A stretch of DNA of 64,000 nt from Torreya grandis (taxonomy: Eukaryota > Streptophyta > Pinopsida > Cupressales > Taxaceae), in NCBI GenBank assembly GCA_037957365.1, contig JARHVA010000638.1, forward strand, positions 3,115,001-3,179,000, in the 5' to 3' direction. A program made the translations under genes and the position numbers. The notes below the pieces were generated by a model that was given only the letters and a program-made list of their open reading frames with translations, had not been told where the DNA came from and did not search any database. This document shows, piece after piece, positions 59,980 through 64,000 of the stretch (the first letter of the stretch is position 1; each line of letters starts with the position of its first letter).

Positions 59980-59999
59980 TCCAATAGAATCACTAAATT
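59980..59999 (-). other. Gy1 primer-binding site (copy 2)
   Basis: On the minus strand the LTR ends TCAACA and is followed by AATTTAGTGATTCTATTGG. Copy 1 has TTGGTAACACTACTAG at the matching place. A consensus TTTGGTGACTCTACTGG would begin with the required TGG and resembles the type used by Tat elements. The LINE of copy 1 is inserted exactly here. Confidence 0.6.
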
Positions 60000-62900
60000 T
60001 GTTGATAGTGAAAATTGTTATGTCAATGAATCTATACATTTACCTATCAAAAAAGTCAAGGTAGAATCATACCAATTTAATAGAAAGGGACCTATGGTTA
60101 AAAACAAATCATAAGGTGTGCAAGAAGTATTCCAAATCGTCAAAAAAATGATTTTAGAGATATTCAATATGTAAATACTTAACCGAACTCTATGAATTAA
60201 TATATTTATCATAAATAATAAAGTATTCAAATAAAAAATCTTTAGTCATAAAATCAAATTATGATCAATCATAAAATATTTCATTCACCTTCTATTTGAT
60301 AGAAAAAGTATGTTATCAAAGTTTATGTGTTTATTAGATTTTTCAATCTTGTCTGATAGAACAAAGTCTATGGGCTAGGCAAAGTCTTAGAGTATTAAAT
60401 ACTTTAACTATTGATATTGTTTCTTATCAAATGATCTTTACTTATCACTCTCAATACTATGTACTAAATAGAAGAAAACAAAGGAAGAAATAAATCAAGA
60501 GTAAACAAAATCAAAACAAATAAAGAGTAAATAAATAAGTTAATGTTTAAAATTTATGAGATTAGAAGTTATAGAATAACATTAAACTATCAAGAGATCG
60601 AAGAATAAAGAAAGAAAATAAATAAATCTAGAAATCCATAATACTAAACTAAAGAAATAAATAAACTAAAAAACAATAATTAAATGGAAAGAATAAAAAA
60701 CTAGTATAATAATTAATATTAAATAAATTTGAAGAGAGAGTCAACTCAGGGTATAAACAAAATGTATAAGTCTTTATTTAAAAACATAATTTCATATTTG
60801 ATTACAATATTTATGAGAAGATTATCATAACATAGTGAAAATCAATAGTCTAGCATATAAATATATGAATTATTCTAAATTATCAAGTGAAGGAAAAATA
60901 TTTGCTCATATGACTACATTATTCTGTAATCAACAAATGATTAAGAATATTGATCATATTTAGATAACCAGTTCATAAATAAAACAATTAAACTAGATAT
61001 ATTTATTTTACTCAAATAAATTAATTCACTATCAAAGATAATGTTGTTCGATCTTCTTATAGTTCTTTCTCCCATTGAATAATGCCCCTCCAATATTTTT
61101 AAAGCCTTAGATTTAGAATTAGTTGTGTTTTAAAGTTACAACCAACTTTTATCAACTTAATTAAATCTATTTAACTTTAATTAAGTTAACTACTTTATAA
61201 ATAAGATTTAAATACTAATAAGTTCATAAATTAAAATTAAAAGACTTGAGTTTTAATAAAGAAAGATCAAACAAATAATATCTCTAATGAGTTGGGGATC
61301 CCCTTGAATAAAAAAATCTTACTTATTCATTTAATAAGTCATCATACAAGTTGACTAGTCATATTGATTAAGTTCAAATAATTCAATCTGTAGTTGCATT
61401 TAATCACTTATCCATTTATTCACCAAAACCATAAATAAACCAATATGTTCATCATGTCATAAACTAAGCAATCAAAACATTAAATATCAAATATCTGACA
61501 AAAATACATGTATGTCTAAATTGAAATCAAACTTCTGTAAAGTATACATAATTAATGTTTATCAAAATAAAGTACTGTATACTATGAAATATCTAATCAA
61601 TGTGAAGTAAACAACCAAGTCTGTATATGTTTATTAACATAATACAAAATGTATTTGGTATGGTCAAGTGGTGATGCTGGTAACTCAATTATAGTTATGT
61701 TACCATATTCATTATTAATTTAAAGTTTTATCCTCTTGAGTATATGCATGATGATAGGTCAAGATGAAGAGTCATTAGTGTGTTTATGGATTGAATATTG
61801 GGCATTATTTAGAGCAAATGAAAAAGTGGCAAGTGTGGCTTGAGCTACAATGAGAAGGTTTTGATTGGATTCAAAATGAAATATTTCATGATTTTGAGGC
61901 ATGAAGGAAACCTTTTGGTCATTATCATCATTAGTAGTCTACATTGGATGAGAATATATACTTATCAAGCCATGTCCATTTAAATAATCTCACCAATTAC
62001 CTCTTTGTAGTCTTCTACAATAATTATTACCATGGTGAGATGGAGTATCATGACAAAAACATTTAAGACATTCCATAAATTAGGATCATTGGCAGCAAAG
62101 TGTAAAGATACTCTAGTTCCATGGTTAAAATGTCATGTGAACACATTATAGACTCTTCAAACTTGTCCACCTTGGAAATAGTTTTGAATAGGAAGATCAT
62201 TATCTTGTTTTTGATTGCATGTATCCTAATCATTTCTTCATGAACTATGATATCTCTAGCTCTAACTATATATTTTGATCTAATATTTTAAAATGATATC
62301 CATGTGAGATATTACATTTAGATTATTTTCAATCAAAATTTATCCTTAACATCATCAAAAACACACATTATGATTATATTTCCAATACATGTAACTTGTC
62401 ATTCTTTAACTTAATCTCAAAAGACAATGCAAAAAAAATTGAATGAGACTTTACAATTTACCATAAATATCAAGATTAATAAAAAATAATATTTCATTCA
62501 TCTCAACTATTTTAAAACTATGTATCAAAGCATTGACTTGTATCTGATAGGACATCTAAATGAGTGAAACAAAAAATTACAGGTCTTTAAAATATGATAA
62601 AACCTTTTGTAAGTAATTTACAAATAACCCATACTTATTAGACCATGTTTGTATGAAAATACTTATTTCCAATAGACTTAAAAAAAAAAACTTATCATAT
62701 TTATGTGTATTCATAGAATTCATTGGGTTTATTATCAACACATATTCATCCAACTTCAAGTTCAGACCCATAAATAGCCATAAAAGTATCACCAATAGTA
62801 GGATAAAAGAAAAATTACAAAGATAATTATTTCTTATTCAAATTTTATCAAAAATGTATTCTAAACATTAAATTGAAATATTTTATATTATATATAGTTA

Positions 62901-64000
62901 ACCAATATCTACCAAACTGATCATTTATTTAAAATCATCAATATATATCTTAGAAGATTCATGATAATAAAGAAACTATGCAATAAAAATCATTCTTGAA
63001 CAAACATTTGTTATTCTAAATAAATATTTGTCAACACTAATAAGGACTATTGAAATTAATTTTCATTGAGACAAACTAAAAATTCAAGTTGAGGATATAC
63101 TCAAACCAAATTCCAAGCTTGAACCCTAAATAACCAATTGAAATGTTCACAAAACTCAAATGTAAAACTTTCTTCAAACTAAATATAAAATAAACAAATG
63201 TGTTCAAACCAAACAACAATGTATTCAACAAAACCAAAAATAATCATGTATATTTACAACTGCCATGAACACAACATAAACAATAATGCATACATGGTCA
63301 ACAAAACTACCACTTCCAAACTGTCATTTTAGACAAGTTCAAAACCCAAAATTATAATGTACCTAACCATGCATGTTGTCATTTAAAAATTACATGAATA
63401 TTCTTAAAAAAATGCAAAGATTGTTCTAAAATGAGCATAGAATTAAATAGAATGTATACTCAGAGTATCAGACATTCGGTGGGTGAAAATAATCGAAAAT
63501 AAATTATATTCATTAAAGATGAATGAGCAGAACATACCTCTTCAAGATGCATGCGATAATAAAAACTATGTTGAGTCATAACTACTTGAAACTCTCCAAG
63601 AAGTGATGAAATAAAATAAAATGTCAACCCATAACATTGGTAAGAAGTAATAAACTCACTGGTTTGAAAATCATAGAGTTAAACTACCTCTTAGATCTTT
63701 GTCAAATGAAAATGCAAAATGAATAACCATGCTACATTAAATATGTGCATATCTATCCAACTGGAGTCATTACTAAAATTAATTCTACTAGTTCTTTCCA
63801 ACTTGGGTGATACACCAAATTGACTAAATAGTATACAAATAGTGCATGTTTTGTCAAATTTTACTAACTTGTCAACTACCTAAATATTCTACAAACTTTC
63901 TAAGCCTTAATATGACATGACCAAATGAATTCTCAAAGTATCAAACACATATATATGACTCATTTAAAATATTTACATCTACGTTTGAATTGATTTCAAT
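60000..64000 (-). repeat. Gy1 copy 2 5' LTR (>4.0 kb, continues beyond window)
   Basis: It starts TGTTGATAGTG at 60,000, next to the primer-binding site. It aligns in order with 30,177-31,997, 34,097-35,805 and 43,719-44,235, skipping the two insertions found there, and still matches at the window end. It carries no insertion in the window. An ORF-like segment lies at 61,725-62,170. Confidence 0.85.
61725..62170 (-). other. ORF-like segment inside right Gy1 LTR
   Basis: It matches 34,089-34,560. The minus strand reads TRVSLHFAANDPNLWNVLN, then, in a shifted frame, VSFMPQNHEIFHFESNQNLL and ATLATFSFALNNAQYS. One stop stands where the other copy has Trp. Confidence 0.4.

Larger units (their letters stand above)
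44587..59999 (-). mobile_element. Gy1 copy 2, internal region (gag-PR-RNH-RT-RNH-INT), with copia insertion and triplicated 3' end
   Basis: On the minus strand the domain order, right to left, is gag (59,921), protease (58,167), RNase H (57,590), reverse transcriptase (56,990), second RNase H (55,970), integrase (55,290, resuming at 49,393 after the copia element), and the integrase C-terminal end, present three times (48,540, 47,070, 45,600). A primer-binding site adjoins gag on the right and LTR sequence flanks on both sides. This is a full-length but inactivated Ty3/gypsy element. The extra RNase H and the LTRs of more than 4 kb suggest the Tat lineage. Confidence 0.85.

Overview
The window is nuclear DNA from a plant with a large, repeat-filled genome. 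A gymnosperm such as a conifer is my best guess, but that is inference. The evidence for a plant is the set of plant-type Ty3/gypsy, Ty1/copia and L1-type LINE domains, a plant mobile domain (PMD), and strong AT richness. I found no intact protein-coding gene, rRNA, tRNA or CRISPR array. Almost every recognisable coding trace is a transposable-element relic broken by stops and frameshifts.

Left part (1-21.3 kb): a minus-strand Tat-like gypsy relic (post-protease segment, protease, gag with an 11-unit 33-bp minisatellite) lies at 1-4.7 kb. A plus-strand protease followed by a Pro/Ser-rich linker lies at 7.7-9.7 kb. A minus-strand PMD pseudogene lies at about 13.0-14.0 kb. A W-box-rich stretch ends in a TATA box at 15.7 kb. 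From 15.7 to 21.3 kb I recognise nothing except a TA microsatellite.

Right part (21.3-64 kb): this is one nested structure that can be taken apart because it holds two copies of the same minus-strand gypsy element, here called Gy1. Copy 1 (internal part 21.3-24.4 kb) and copy 2 (internal part about 44.6-60.0 kb) share the LTR between them, and a further LTR starts at 60,000 and runs off the window after 4 kb. The arrangement is [truncated internal]-LTR-[internal]-LTR. Comparing the copies gives the empty sites of several insertions. A LINE (24,438-30,151) sits in the primer-binding site of copy 1 with a 17-bp target duplication. A 2.09-kb LTR-like unit, probably a solo LTR (32,003-34,091), sits in the shared LTR with a perfect 5-bp duplication. 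A second LTR element, Gy2 (35,806-43,718), also lies in the shared LTR. A copia element (49,399-55,085) interrupts the integrase of copy 2. The integrase 3' end of copy 2 is also tandemly triplicated in units of about 1.46 kb.

The most unusual points are: an RNase H domain between protease and reverse transcriptase in Gy1, with a second one in the normal place after RT; an extra ORF downstream of the RNase H of the LINE; an LTR shared by two tandem elements; an ORF-like segment retained in both Gy1 LTRs; and minisatellites or TA microsatellites that grew inside former coding sequence. All domain calls come from reading translations by eye. No database search was possible.
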